DNA from: Salinimonas marina
GTDB taxonomy: Bacteria > Pseudomonadota > Gammaproteobacteria > Enterobacterales > Alteromonadaceae
Assembly: GCF_015644725.1 (NCBI RefSeq)
Contig: NZ_CP064795.1
Span: 494,501-558,500 of the forward strand
Length of the DNA stretch: 64,000 nucleotides
Direction: 5' to 3'
A program made the position numbers and the translations under genes. Below the pieces are notes generated by a model. It saw only the letters and a list, made by a program, of their open reading frames with translations, ran no database searches and was not told the origin of the DNA. Positions 55,646-64,000 of the stretch are shown piece after piece (the stretch's first letter is position 1; each line of letters begins with the position of its first letter).

Positions 55646-57471
55646 ATGTCACGAGATCCTAATCAGAATACAACACCGCCCGCGGTGATCAACGAACAAC
55701 AGTGGAATGCGATTACTCAGGCTATTGCAGGTTTAAACCGCGATCAGCTGACCTGGGTAAGTGGTTACATGGCCGGTATGGCAGCCTCAGCCGAAGGCGC
55801 CGCAGCGCCAGCTACGGTTACTGGGCCGGTGGCAGATACAAGTGCACCCACCCTGACCATTTTGTACGGTTCGCAAACCGGCAATGCTAAGCATCTGGCC
55901 CAGGCCCTTCAGGCCAAAACGGAAGCGGCTGGTTACACCAGCAAGCTCATCAGTATGGCCGACTACAAGCCTCGTCAGCTTAAAGCCGAAACCCACGTGG
56001 TAGCCTATGTCAGTACCCACGGAGAAGGCGATGCTCCGGATGATGCGATTGAATTACACGAATTCTTAGGGGGTAAAAAAGCCCCGAAGCTGAATAACCT
56101 TAACTACGCGGTACTGGGGTTAGGCGATAGTAGCTATGAATTCTTCTGTCAGACCGGTAAGGATTTTGACAGCCGGCTGGCTGCGCAGGGGGCCACGGCC
56201 ATCATTCCCCGTGAAGATTGCGATGTAGATTATGAAGCCCAGGCAGAAAGCTTTGCTGAAAAGCTTATTGCCAGCCTGAAAGACGACTTTGCTAAAGCGC
56301 CGGCCGGCCAGGCTGTAGCGGCGCAAACCGGGGCGGCAGTGACCTCGGGCGCCACTAGCACCTACACCAAGAAAGCACCGTTTGCGGCCTCGTTGCTCGA
56401 AGCACAGAAGCTGACCGGGCGTGACTCGGTGAAAGACATCCGCCATATTGAAATCAGTCTGGAAGATTCGGGTATCACCTATGAACCTGGGGATGCGCTG
56501 GGCGTGTGGTTTAAAAATTCGTCGTCGCTGGTAACCGAATTATTGACCCTATTAGAGCTAAACGGCGAAGACATGGTGACGGTGGCTGATTCAACCCTGT
56601 CACTGACAGAAGCACTGACGGATAAACTGGAGCTGACCTTAAGCTATCCTAACTTTATCAAAGCCTATCAGGCGGCCACCGGCGCCGAAAGTCTGGCGGC
56701 CTTGCTGGAAGATAAAGCCACCTTGCGTACCTATATGGCCGAACGTCAGATTGTGGATATTGTCCGTGACCATCCCGGCTCAGTAAGCGCTCAACAGTTA
56801 GTGGACGCATTACGGCCACTGACCCCCGACTGTATTCCATTGCCTCAAGTCAGCGAGAGGTTGAGGATGAGGTGCACCTGACGGTGGCTCATGTGGATTA
56901 CGAAGCCTTTGGTGTACGTCACCAGGGCGGCGCGTCAGGCTTCCTATGCGAACACCTGAGCGAGGGTGGCGAAGTGGAAGTCTTTGTTGAACAAAACGAT
57001 AACTTTCGCTTACCCGACAACCCCGACACGCCGGTTATCATGGTCGGTCCGGGTACGGGGATTGCGCCGTTCAGAGCCTTTATGCAGGAACGTGATGCGC
57101 AGGACGCCCAGGGTAAAAACTGGTTGTTCTTCGGAAACCCTCATTTTACTCAGGATTTCCTGTATCAGGTGGAATGGCAGGGGTATGTGAAAAGCGGATT
57201 GCTGGATAAAGTGACATTGGCTTTTTCCCGTGATCAGGCCGAAAAAGTGTATGTGCAACACCGGTTACTCGAACAGGGTGAGCAGGTTTTTGAATGGCTG
57301 GAGCAGGGCGCGCATTTTTATGTGTGTGGTGACGCTATGCATATGGCCAAAGATGTAGAAGCCGCCTTGCTAAGTATTATCGCGCAATATGGCAATAAGA
57401 GTGAAAAAGATGCTAAGGCCTATCTTGTCGCCTTACGCAAAGCCAAACGTTATCAGAAGGATGTCTATTAA
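55646..57471 (+). CDS. cysJ: Sulfite reductase flavoprotein alpha subunit (CysJ), one frameshift
   Basis: The NADPH-flavoprotein that feeds electrons to CysI for reducing sulfite to sulfide. Domains in order: flavodoxin ([36 protein letters not shown]), then a reductase with FAD (GDALGVW; restored RLYSIASSQ), and NADPH ([33 protein letters not shown]). The frame breaks in CCCCC at 56823-56827; one added C restores [18 protein letters not shown], exactly the FAD motif. Repaired length is 608, near the 599 of E. coli. A perfect hairpin ends at the start codon. Its stop overlaps cysI (TAATG). Confidence 0.95.
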
Positions 57472-59189
57472 TGAGCAATGAAAAATCTCCATTTATCGTT
57501 GAAGGCAAACTGGCTGACAACGAACGCCTGAAAGCCGAAAGTAAACATCTGCGCGGGACCATCGCCGAGGATTTGAAAGATGACCTGACCGGTGGCTTTA
57601 CGGCCGACAATTTTCAGTTGATCCGGTTTCATGGTATGTACCAGCAGGATGACCGGGATATTCGCGCAGAGCGCGCCAAGCAGAAACTGGAACCCTTGCA
57701 CAATGTCATGTTACGGGCGCGCTTGCCGGGCGGAATAATTACCCCCTCCCAGTGGCAGGAAATTGATCGCTTTGCGCAAGAGCATACCCTTTATGGCAGC
57801 ATTCGTCTGACGACCCGCCAGACTTTTCAGTTTCATGGAGTGCTCAAACCTAACATCAAACTGATGCATCAAACCCTCAACAAGGTGGGGATCGACTCTA
57901 TCGCTACCGCCGGTGATGTTAACCGTAATGTGTTGTGTACCTCGAATCCGGTGGAGTCAAAGCTGCACCTGGAAGCTTATGAGTGGGCCAAAAAAATCAG
58001 TGAGCATTTGCTGCCCAAAACCCGGGCTTATGCTGAAATCTGGTTAGACGGTGAAAAAATCGAAAGCACCGACGATACCGTGGAGCCGATTCTGGGCGAC
58101 AATTATCTGCCGCGTAAGTTTAAGACCACGGTGGTCATCCCCCCGCAAAACGATGTTGATGTGCATGCCAATGATCTGAACTTTGTCGCCATTGCGGAGC
58201 AGGGCAAACTGATAGGCTTCAATGTGCTGGTGGGCGGTGGCCTCGCCATGACCCACGGGGATACTTCAACCTACCCGCGCAAAGCCGATGATTTTGGTTT
58301 TATCAGCGTCAACGATACGCTGGCCATTGCCGAAGCGGTGGTATCGACCCAGCGTGACTGGGGCAACCGGGTCAATCGTAAAAATGCCAAAACCAAATAT
58401 ACTTTGGAACGGGTTGGGGTAGACAACTTCAAAGCAGAAGTGGAAAAACGGGCAGGGGTTACCTTTGGCCCCAGCCGTGACTATGAGTTTACCAGTCGCG
58501 GTGACCGGTTCGGTTGGGTCGAAGGCATTGATGGGAAGTACCATCTTACCCTGTACATCGAAAATGGCCGTATCATCGATAAGCCCGGTAAACCATTGAA
58601 AACCGGCTGTTTGGAAATTGCTAAAATTCATAAAGGCGACTTCCGTCTGACCGCGAATCAGAACCTGATTGTGGCCGGCGTGGCCGGCGATGACAAAGCC
58701 CGTATTGAAGCGCTGGCGCGATCGCACAAACTCATCGAAGACGATGTGTCCTCCCAGCGTCTGGACTCCATGGCGTGTGTGTCACTGCCCACCTGTCCGC
58801 TGGCGATGGCCGAAGCCGAGCGTTATTTGCCTGAATCCATCGAACGAATGGAGTCACTCCTGGCGAAACATGACCTGAGCTCGGACAGTATTATTTTTCG
58901 TATTACCGGCTGTCCGAACGGCTGTGGTCGGGCGATGCTGTCTGAAGTTGGTTTGGTAGGTAAAGGGCCTGGCAAATACAATCTGCATATTGGCGGCGAT
59001 CGGGAAGGCACACGCATTCCAAGAATGTACCGCGAAAATATTGGCGAAGATGAAATCTTTGCCGAGCTTGATGGCTTAATAGAACGCTGGGCCGGCGAGC
59101 GTGAAGCCGGTGAGGCCTTTGGTGATTATGTGGTTCGCGCCGGTATTGTTAAGCCTGTGGTGGACTCAGCAAGAGATTTCTATGACTAA
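57471..59189 (+). CDS. cysI: Sulfite reductase hemoprotein beta subunit (CysI)
   Basis: Siroheme and [4Fe-4S] subunit that performs the six-electron reduction of sulfite to sulfide with electrons from CysJ. The ligands are present: [20 protein letters not shown] (Cys-x5-Cys) and [13 protein letters not shown] (Cys-x3-Cys). [17 protein letters not shown] and [16 protein letters not shown] are substrate-binding blocks with the conserved arginines. Length 572 is normal. The start overlaps the cysJ stop by one base, and the cysH start overlaps its own 3' end by 8 bp, so the three form a tightly coupled operon. Confidence 0.97.
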   Translation: MSNEKSPFIVEGKLADNERLKAESKHLRGTIAEDLKDDLTGGFTADNFQLIRFHGMYQQDDRDIRAERAKQKLEPLHNVMLRARLPGGIITPSQWQEIDRFAQEHTLYGSIRLTTRQTFQFHGVLKPNIKLMHQTLNKVGIDSIATAGDVNRNVLCTSNPVESKLHLEAYEWAKKISEHLLPKTRAYAEIWLDGEKIESTDDTVEPILGDNYLPRKFKTTVVIPPQNDVDVHANDLNFVAIAEQGKLIGFNVLVGGGLAMTHGDTSTYPRKADDFGFISVNDTLAIAEAVVSTQRDWGNRVNRKNAKTKYTLERVGVDNFKAEVEKRAGVTFGPSRDYEFTSRGDRFGWVEGIDGKYHLTLYIENGRIIDKPGKPLKTGCLEIAKIHKGDFRLTANQNLIVAGVAGDDKARIEALARSHKLIEDDVSSQRLDSMACVSLPTCPLAMAEAERYLPESIERMESLLAKHDLSSDSIIFRITGCPNGCGRAMLSEVGLVGKGPGKYNLHIGGDREGTRIPRMYRENIGEDEIFAELDGLIERWAGEREAGEAFGDYVVRAGIVKPVVDSARDFYD

Positions 59190-59928
59190 TATTCTCACCG
59201 ATATCGATAAACCGCTCTCGTTGGAAGCGTCTGCTGACGAAGTGGCGAAGGTCAATGAGCAGCTGGATGAACGCAGTGCGGCCGAACGTATTGCCTGGGC
59301 CATTAAGTATCTGCCGGGTGAGCATATCGTGTCTTCGAGCTTCGGGGCACAGTCGGCGGTGATGTTGCACCTGAGCACGCAGGCAAAAGCAGATATACCA
59401 GTGGTGCTGACCGATACCGGCTACCTGTTTCCGGAAACCTATGGTTTTATTGATGAGCTTCACGAGCAGTTACAATTGAATCTGCATGTGTATCAGGCGC
59501 CTTTGTCGGCAGCGTGGCAGGAAGCTCGTTATGGCCGCTTGTGGGAGCAGGGCGTCGAAGGTATTGAAAAATACAATCGGATGAACAAAGTCGAACCCAT
59601 GCAGCGAGCCTTGCAAGCCTTGGAGGCACAGACCTGGTTTGCCGGCCTGCGCCGGAGTCAGTCTGACAGTCGCGAAAAGTTACCGGTACTGCAAAAGGTC
59701 GGAGGCCAGTACAAGTTGTACCCGATTATCGACTGGACCAATAAAGATCTGCATTATTATCTTAAAGAGCATGATTTGCCGTATCACCCGCTCTGGGAAC
59801 AGGGCTATGTCTCTATCGGCGACTGGCATACTACCCAATCGCTACAGGAAGGCATGAGCGAGCAGGATACCCGCTTCTTTGGCCTCAAACGTGAATGTGG
59901 ATTGCACGAATTTGGTGATGGAATTTAA
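59182..59928 (+). CDS. cysH: Phosphoadenosine phosphosulfate (PAPS) reductase CysH
   Basis: Thioredoxin- or glutaredoxin-dependent reduction of PAPS to sulfite, the step before CysJI. The PP-loop-like [15 protein letters not shown] binds nucleotide; [17 protein letters not shown] and [13 protein letters not shown] are family blocks; the catalytic cysteine is in the C-terminal [12 protein letters not shown]. It lacks the CCxxRK..CC iron-sulfur ligands of the APS-type reductases, so PAPS is the expected substrate. I use ATG 59182 (248 residues) instead of the ATG at 59101 inside cysI. No cysDNC genes follow in this window. Confidence 0.96.
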   Translation: MTNILTDIDKPLSLEASADEVAKVNEQLDERSAAERIAWAIKYLPGEHIVSSSFGAQSAVMLHLSTQAKADIPVVLTDTGYLFPETYGFIDELHEQLQLNLHVYQAPLSAAWQEARYGRLWEQGVEGIEKYNRMNKVEPMQRALQALEAQTWFAGLRRSQSDSREKLPVLQKVGGQYKLYPIIDWTNKDLHYYLKEHDLPYHPLWEQGYVSIGDWHTTQSLQEGMSEQDTRFFGLKRECGLHEFGDGI

Positions 59929-59966
59929 TTACTGATTCATAAACAACCGCGGGTGTCTGGTCCCGG

Positions 59967-60872
59967 CTAGCCGTCTTTGGTGAGTTCAAAATGCGGTGCC
60001 AGATGCCGGGTTAATCCTTCAAGGTATTCTGGCGCCGCGGTTTTTGAAATTAACTTGGCCAGCTCCGCCCCCACATAGGTAAACTTGTAATACACCAGCG
60101 CCAGCCCCGGACGCCTGGCTGTAAGTGATAACCTCTGATTACCCATCCTCCAGCTGAAGCCCTGGTTCACCGTAAGCTCCGAACTTTCAATCTCACTGGC
60201 GAAAATCAACTTAAGGTCTATCAGTGTTAGCAGATCCGGGTACGAAAGCTGGTACTGTGCCAAATTCATCGGCGGCGTAGCCGCAGGCTGAAACAATCCG
60301 AACCAGGTGCGTTTTTGATGATAACCGACGATCAGACGCGGAATATGATCATGGTTGCGCATCGCCATACTGGCTGCCCGGGCAAACAATGCCGCCTCCC
60401 GTTGTGTCAGATGAGTGATAATATGCAGGCTCGGTAGCGAAAAACTGCCTGGACTGGCGACCTCCACCGCCAAAATTTTCCCCCACAACTCCTGCATTGC
60501 CGCCGAGTAGACATTTTCTGCTAACTCTACAAACGCAAAAAACCAGTCGGGATCAATTTCCTCTTCGTTTATCTGACCAACATTGATGGTGGTGGCAATG
60601 TCCAGTATCGCCTGCAGATTTTCCAGCTTGTGTAGTTGGACGACTTCTTTGCGTCGGTTTACCGCCGCCTGGCGTTCTCGAACATCGCTTGTTGGTTTGG
60701 AAGGTTGCACCCCGGCACGTAAAAACAAACGCTGGATAAGTTCTGCCCGTGACACTTTATCACCTGCATCGACTGGGGATTGGGGCTCACGAAGCTTTGA
60801 ATTATCGACTAAAGTAGAACGATGTTTTGTGGGCGAAACTTCGGGATTGCACGTATTGGAGGTAATCTTCAT
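59967..60872 (-). CDS. TIGR03899 family protein
   Basis: A soluble protein of 301 residues in the TIGR03899 family of gammaproteobacterial proteins. The first 60 residues are polar and probably disordered (SPVDAGDKVSRAELIQ). The conserved part begins RERQAAVNRRKEVVQLHKLENLQAILDIA and includes DPDWFFAFVELAENVYSAAMQELWGKILAVE and SLHIITHLTQREAALFARAAS, followed by a C-terminal domain ending GLTRHLAPHFEL. Function is unknown. I take ATG 60872; an ATG at 60911 would add 13 residues. It is divergent from the EAL regulator gene with 134 bp between starts. Confidence 0.75.
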   Translation of the reverse strand: MKITSNTCNPEVSPTKHRSTLVDNSKLREPQSPVDAGDKVSRAELIQRLFLRAGVQPSKPTSDVRERQAAVNRRKEVVQLHKLENLQAILDIATTINVGQINEEEIDPDWFFAFVELAENVYSAAMQELWGKILAVEVASPGSFSLPSLHIITHLTQREAALFARAASMAMRNHDHIPRLIVGYHQKRTWFGLFQPAATPPMNLAQYQLSYPDLLTLIDLKLIFASEIESSELTVNQGFSWRMGNQRLSLTARRPGLALVYYKFTYVGAELAKLISKTAAPEYLEGLTRHLAPHFELTKDG

Positions 60873-61006
60873 GATAATGGTGCTGTATTGAGTAACCGTC
60901 GGCGCCGGCATTTGTCATGCTGATACTATTGCACCCACGCAAGGTCTTTGCAATTTTCAGTATGAAGCGTACGATTGGCTATTGCGGTAGTAAGGATTCT
61001 CCGACA

Positions 61007-63235
61007 ATGACAAACACTCACTACGACAACGATGAACTTACCTTTTTGGATGAGGATGGGTCGCGGTCTGATCACGTCGCGCCAGGAAAGTTCTGGAATG
61101 TGTTGGTGGTTGATGATGATGAAGAATTACATACTGTTACGCGCCTGGCGCTGTCTCAGGTAGTAATTAACAATCGGCAACTGCGATTCTTGCATGCTTA
61201 TTCTGCCAGTCAGGCCCGGGCTATTTTATCTCAGCATGGTTCGCAAATTGCGCTCATTCTGCTTGATGTGGTTCTGGAGTCGGAAGATGCCGGCCTTACC
61301 GTCGTAAAATATCTGCGTGAAACCCTGCAACTGGAAGAACCCCGCATCGTGCTGCGTACCGGCCAGCCTGGTTATGCCCCCGAACAAACCATTATTACCG
61401 ATTACGACATCAACGATTACAAAACAAAAACGGAACTCACCCGCAGTCGTCTGTTGACCACGGTCATTACCTCAATACGTTCTTACCAGCATATCGTCAC
61501 CATCAACCAGAGTCGTTTGGGGTTGCAGAAAATTATTGATGCTTCAGCAAATCTGCTTGAAGAGCATTCGATAAAAGCCTTTTGTGAAGGGGTCGTCATC
61601 CAGCTTAGCTCGTTACTGGGGTTAGAGGCTGAAGGACTGGTCTGTGCCAAAGCCGGCTCTCTTATCGATAAAGATGCCAATACCGTGTATGTGCTTGGCG
61701 CGGCAGGTGACTTTGCCAACCTAATCAATCAGCCGGTGACCCGACTGAATAACGCGGCGATTGCAGAAAATATACAGCGTTGCCTGCGCCAGAAAACACA
61801 CATTTTTGATGATGGATTCTCGGTCCTTTACTTGAATCGGGCCGGTTTCGAAGCCGCCGTGTATGTAAACCTTGCCCATGAACTGAGCGATACCAACAAA
61901 CAGTTGCTGGAAGTGTTTTTATCAAGTATTGCGATCGGTTACGAAAACGTACATTTGTTTCAACAGTTGCGCAATGCGGCCTTTCGGGACTGGTTAACAT
62001 TGCTGCCAAATCGTAATGAGTTTATCAACTTACTTGAAAAACCTGCCGCAGGCGATCCGCTTACTAAAGTCGTCGCCCTCATCGATATCAGCCGCTTTTC
62101 TGATATTAATGATGGCTTAGGGCAAGATGCAGGAAATGCGCTGTTGGTGTCGGTCGCCACCCGGTTGAGTTCATTTTTTGAGGCACCGGTGATCAAAGCA
62201 CGTATCAGCAGTGATGTTTTTGGCCTGATTGGTCCTGCCGAAAAAATCACCCCTGAACAGATTAATAGTTTGTTTCAATCCTCATTTCAGGCGTTGGATC
62301 ACACCATTCCATTAAATGTGCATATCGGGTTTTACGAAATTGCCCAGCAGGGTGACTCCGGTCTGGACATTTTAAAGCGCACCAATATTGCGCTGAACCG
62401 GGCCAAAAAGCATCATCATGATAATTTTGAATACTATGCCCCTGAGATAGAAGAGCGTACCACCTGGCAGTTGAATATGATTCGCCGGCTGCGCAATGAT
62501 TTTGCTGATCGCAAATTGCAGCTATGGTTTCAGCCGCAGATCGACCTGACTAGCGAACAGGTAGTCGGGGTGGAAAGTCTGTTACGCTGGCCGGATGAGG
62601 AAGGTGGCTTTATCCCGCCGACGGTGTTTATTCCTTTGGCCGAGTATTCCGGACTCATAGTGGACATTGGGCAGTGGGTGGTGGAAGAGTCCTGCCGACG
62701 TATTCAAAGCTTAAATCAGGGCGGCTATCCGGGGCTCAGGGTGGCAGTGAACATTTCTATGCCGCAGTTTCGCGATCGTTATTTTGTGCAAAAGATCAAA
62801 CAGGCACTGACCCGCTTTGAATGTCCTCCAGCACAGCTTGAATTGGAAATTACCGAAAGTGTGGTGATGGATGAGCCACAGATTGTCATTGATGCGCTGA
62901 CCAGTCTCAAGCAATTCGGGGTAGCCATTGCCATTGATGATTTTGGCACCGGGTTTTCATCTATGAGTTATCTGCAGCGATTGCCGTTAGACCGTCTTAA
63001 GGTTGATCGTTCTTTTGTAAATGATATTCAGCCTGGCAAAAGCGCGGTGATTGCAGAAACCATTGTAAGCCTGGGGATTAAACTGGGCTTATGCACCATC
63101 GCCGAAGGCGTTGAACGGCCAGATCAGGCTGAATATATGAAGCAATTGGGCTGTATGGAAGCGCAAGGTTACCTGTACGCCAAACCGATGCCATTTGACG
63201 AACTTACCGCCTATTTAGAGTCCCATACTGGCTGA
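61007..63235 (+). CDS. Response regulator with DUF3369, degenerate GGDEF and EAL domains
   Basis: A cytoplasmic 742-residue regulator. Order: receiver (about 30-160; acidic Asp36-38 in VVDDDEEL, phospho-acceptor Asp87 in ILLDVVL, Lys in DYKTKTEL), a DUF3369 sensor domain (about 175-325), GGDEF (about 335-480) and EAL (about 495-740). The GGDEF signature reads SSDVF (401-405), so cyclase activity is unlikely. The EAL domain starts VESLLRW (Glu523) and keeps VAVNIS, LEITES, AIDDFGTG, LKVDRSF, AEGVE and QGYLYAKP, so it probably degrades c-di-GMP, under control of phosphorylation. ATG 61007 has AAGGA upstream; frames upstream lack family similarity. No histidine kinase is adjacent. Confidence 0.93.
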   Translation: MTNTHYDNDELTFLDEDGSRSDHVAPGKFWNVLVVDDDEELHTVTRLALSQVVINNRQLRFLHAYSASQARAILSQHGSQIALILLDVVLESEDAGLTVVKYLRETLQLEEPRIVLRTGQPGYAPEQTIITDYDINDYKTKTELTRSRLLTTVITSIRSYQHIVTINQSRLGLQKIIDASANLLEEHSIKAFCEGVVIQLSSLLGLEAEGLVCAKAGSLIDKDANTVYVLGAAGDFANLINQPVTRLNNAAIAENIQRCLRQKTHIFDDGFSVLYLNRAGFEAAVYVNLAHELSDTNKQLLEVFLSSIAIGYENVHLFQQLRNAAFRDWLTLLPNRNEFINLLEKPAAGDPLTKVVALIDISRFSDINDGLGQDAGNALLVSVATRLSSFFEAPVIKARISSDVFGLIGPAEKITPEQINSLFQSSFQALDHTIPLNVHIGFYEIAQQGDSGLDILKRTNIALNRAKKHHHDNFEYYAPEIEERTTWQLNMIRRLRNDFADRKLQLWFQPQIDLTSEQVVGVESLLRWPDEEGGFIPPTVFIPLAEYSGLIVDIGQWVVEESCRRIQSLNQGGYPGLRVAVNISMPQFRDRYFVQKIKQALTRFECPPAQLELEITESVVMDEPQIVIDALTSLKQFGVAIAIDDFGTGFSSMSYLQRLPLDRLKVDRSFVNDIQPGKSAVIAETIVSLGIKLGLCTIAEGVERPDQAEYMKQLGCMEAQGYLYAKPMPFDELTAYLESHTG

Positions 63236-63240
63236 TACGG

Positions 63241-63834
63241 CTACGCCGACAACAAGTCGGCGACCCGGGATTTAAGCTGTGGTACCACCGAAGCCTCGAA
63301 CCAGCTGTTATTACGCAGCCAGCGATTGTTCCGACCTGAGGGGTGGGGCAATATCATAAACTTACTGTCTTTTTGAGCTTCCTTTTCTACTCCAAACGTT
63401 AATGTTCTATATTCCTTACAATAATATTGCTGGGCATAGCGACCCACCAATAGCACCAGCTCGGGCTGGATATTGGCCATCAGAAGATGATGCCAGGTAG
63501 GAGCACATTCCTTACGGGGCGGAGCATCTGCGCCATTTTTATAGCCGGGGAAACAAAAGCCCATGGGAATGAGTGAAATGAGATTGGTATTGTAAAATGT
63601 CTCGCGATCGACCCCCATCCAATTGCGCAGCCGGTCGCCACTGCGATCATTCCACGGCATCGCGGTATCGTGGGCCACAATTCCGGGAGCCTGACCAATA
63701 ACAATGATACGACTGTCAGGCGAGGCCGCAAGCACTGGCCTGGGTGGCTGGGGGAGTTCACTCTGACACACGGTACATTGTCGTACTCGCGTCATCAGGC
63801 GGGTAAATTCGTCGTGTTGCTGCTTTGATGCCAT
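63241..63834 (-). CDS. Uracil-DNA glycosylase family protein
   Basis: A 197-residue protein of the uracil-DNA glycosylase superfamily (family 4/5-like group). The catalytic or binding motif is GQAPGIVAHDTAMPWNDRSGDRLRNWMGV, and the C-terminal HPSGRNNRWLRNNSWFE holds the conserved HPS-type loop; VRQCTVCQ supplies the first cysteines of a possible iron-sulfur cluster. It presumably removes uracil from DNA, though proteins of this subgroup in marine bacteria are poorly tested. I use ATG 63834 (AGGGGCAAT upstream) over a start at 63927. It converges on the EAL gene with a 5-bp gap. Confidence 0.85.
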   Translation of the reverse strand: MASKQQHDEFTRLMTRVRQCTVCQSELPQPPRPVLAASPDSRIIVIGQAPGIVAHDTAMPWNDRSGDRLRNWMGVDRETFYNTNLISLIPMGFCFPGYKNGADAPPRKECAPTWHHLLMANIQPELVLLVGRYAQQYYCKEYRTLTFGVEKEAQKDSKFMILPHPSGRNNRWLRNNSWFEASVVPQLKSRVADLLSA

Positions 63835-64000
63835 ATTGCCCCTACCGTTGGTACTCGTCGGTCTGGTGTTACCGGGATATCTTAGTGCTGTGGTATTGAA
63901 TAGCAAAAACAGCGCGCCACAGATCACTGCCTAGCCCCTGAAAAAGGCGGCAGGCGGCAATCCGGTGGCGGGTTGGGGCGACGCTAAAAGATTCGGTTCA
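63835..64000. other. Window edge, nothing recognised
   Basis: The last 166 bp hold the region upstream of the glycosylase gene. No gene, terminator or repeat is clearly visible; a neighbouring gene may begin beyond the window. Confidence 0.4.

Overview
The window looks like chromosomal DNA of a marine gammaproteobacterium of the order Alteromonadales, probably Alteromonadaceae. The genus cannot be fixed from sequence reading alone. Support comes from a complete Na+-translocating NADH:quinone reductase (nqr) operon, a TonB-dependent receptor, and several families typical of Alteromonas, Shewanella and Vibrio relatives (CLCA_X, DUF2884/YggN, TIGR03899, TIGR04219, DUF2333). No rRNA, tRNA, CRISPR array, prophage or insertion sequence was seen. 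Genes are tightly packed, with many 1-11 bp start/stop overlaps.

Layout. 1-2.1 kb: fklB and fabV, each with its own terminator. 2.5-9.7 kb: nqrABCDEF, then a terminator, then apbE and nqrM, whose products attach FMN to NqrB/NqrC and help mature the iron site. 10-17.5 kb: a GAF protein, dinB behind a LexA box, a DUF1653 protein, two metallo-beta-lactamase-fold hydrolases, a secreted amidohydrolase, a PLP-dependent dehydratase and a PH-domain protein. 17.6-21.9 kb: an S9 peptidase, a Rossmann-fold protein, trmN6 and a YgjV-like protein. 21.9-31.3 kb: a compact cellulose operon (unknown 161-aa membrane protein, bcsA, bcsB, bcsZ, short bcsC), facing a PEP-CTERM choice-of-anchor A protein. 31.5-45.5 kb: a lone ExbD, CLCA_X, fldB, a PhoD-like phosphatase, a lipoprotein, msrA, a DCC protein and SDR pair, an NSS transporter, a YeeZ-like protein, a YggN protein, an MscS channel and two YihG-like acyltransferases. 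45.5-51.7 kb: frmA-fghA (formaldehyde detoxification), a TonB receptor and dusA. 51.8-55.5 kb: a small secreted protein, then a psp operon (pspA, pspC, a membrane protein) behind a plausible sigma-54/IHF promoter, a DUF2333 protein and an outer-membrane barrel. 55.6-59.9 kb: cysJIH for sulfate assimilation. 60-64 kb: a TIGR03899 protein, a response regulator with degenerate GGDEF and intact EAL domains, and a uracil-DNA glycosylase-like protein.

The most important technical observation is that about fifteen otherwise normal genes, including nqrA, nqrF, dinB, bcsA, bcsB and cysJ, are each broken by loss of one or two single bases, nearly always in a homopolymer run. Adding the bases back restores full-length family proteins. 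I read this as sequencing or assembly error, not gene decay, and annotate these as full-length genes with the break points stated. One SDR gene has a different lesion, an in-frame TAG, and one hydrolase gene carries a 20-bp tandem duplication.

The most interesting biology I could find is regulatory. Two perfect inverted repeats end exactly at, or 4 nt before, the start codons of cysJ (13-bp arms) and of the first cellulose-operon gene (9-bp arms). There is also a 10-bp-arm palindrome near a small secreted protein. I did not find a clearly new multi-gene system; the strongest candidate is the minimal cellulose operon with its unknown first gene and its PEP-CTERM neighbour.
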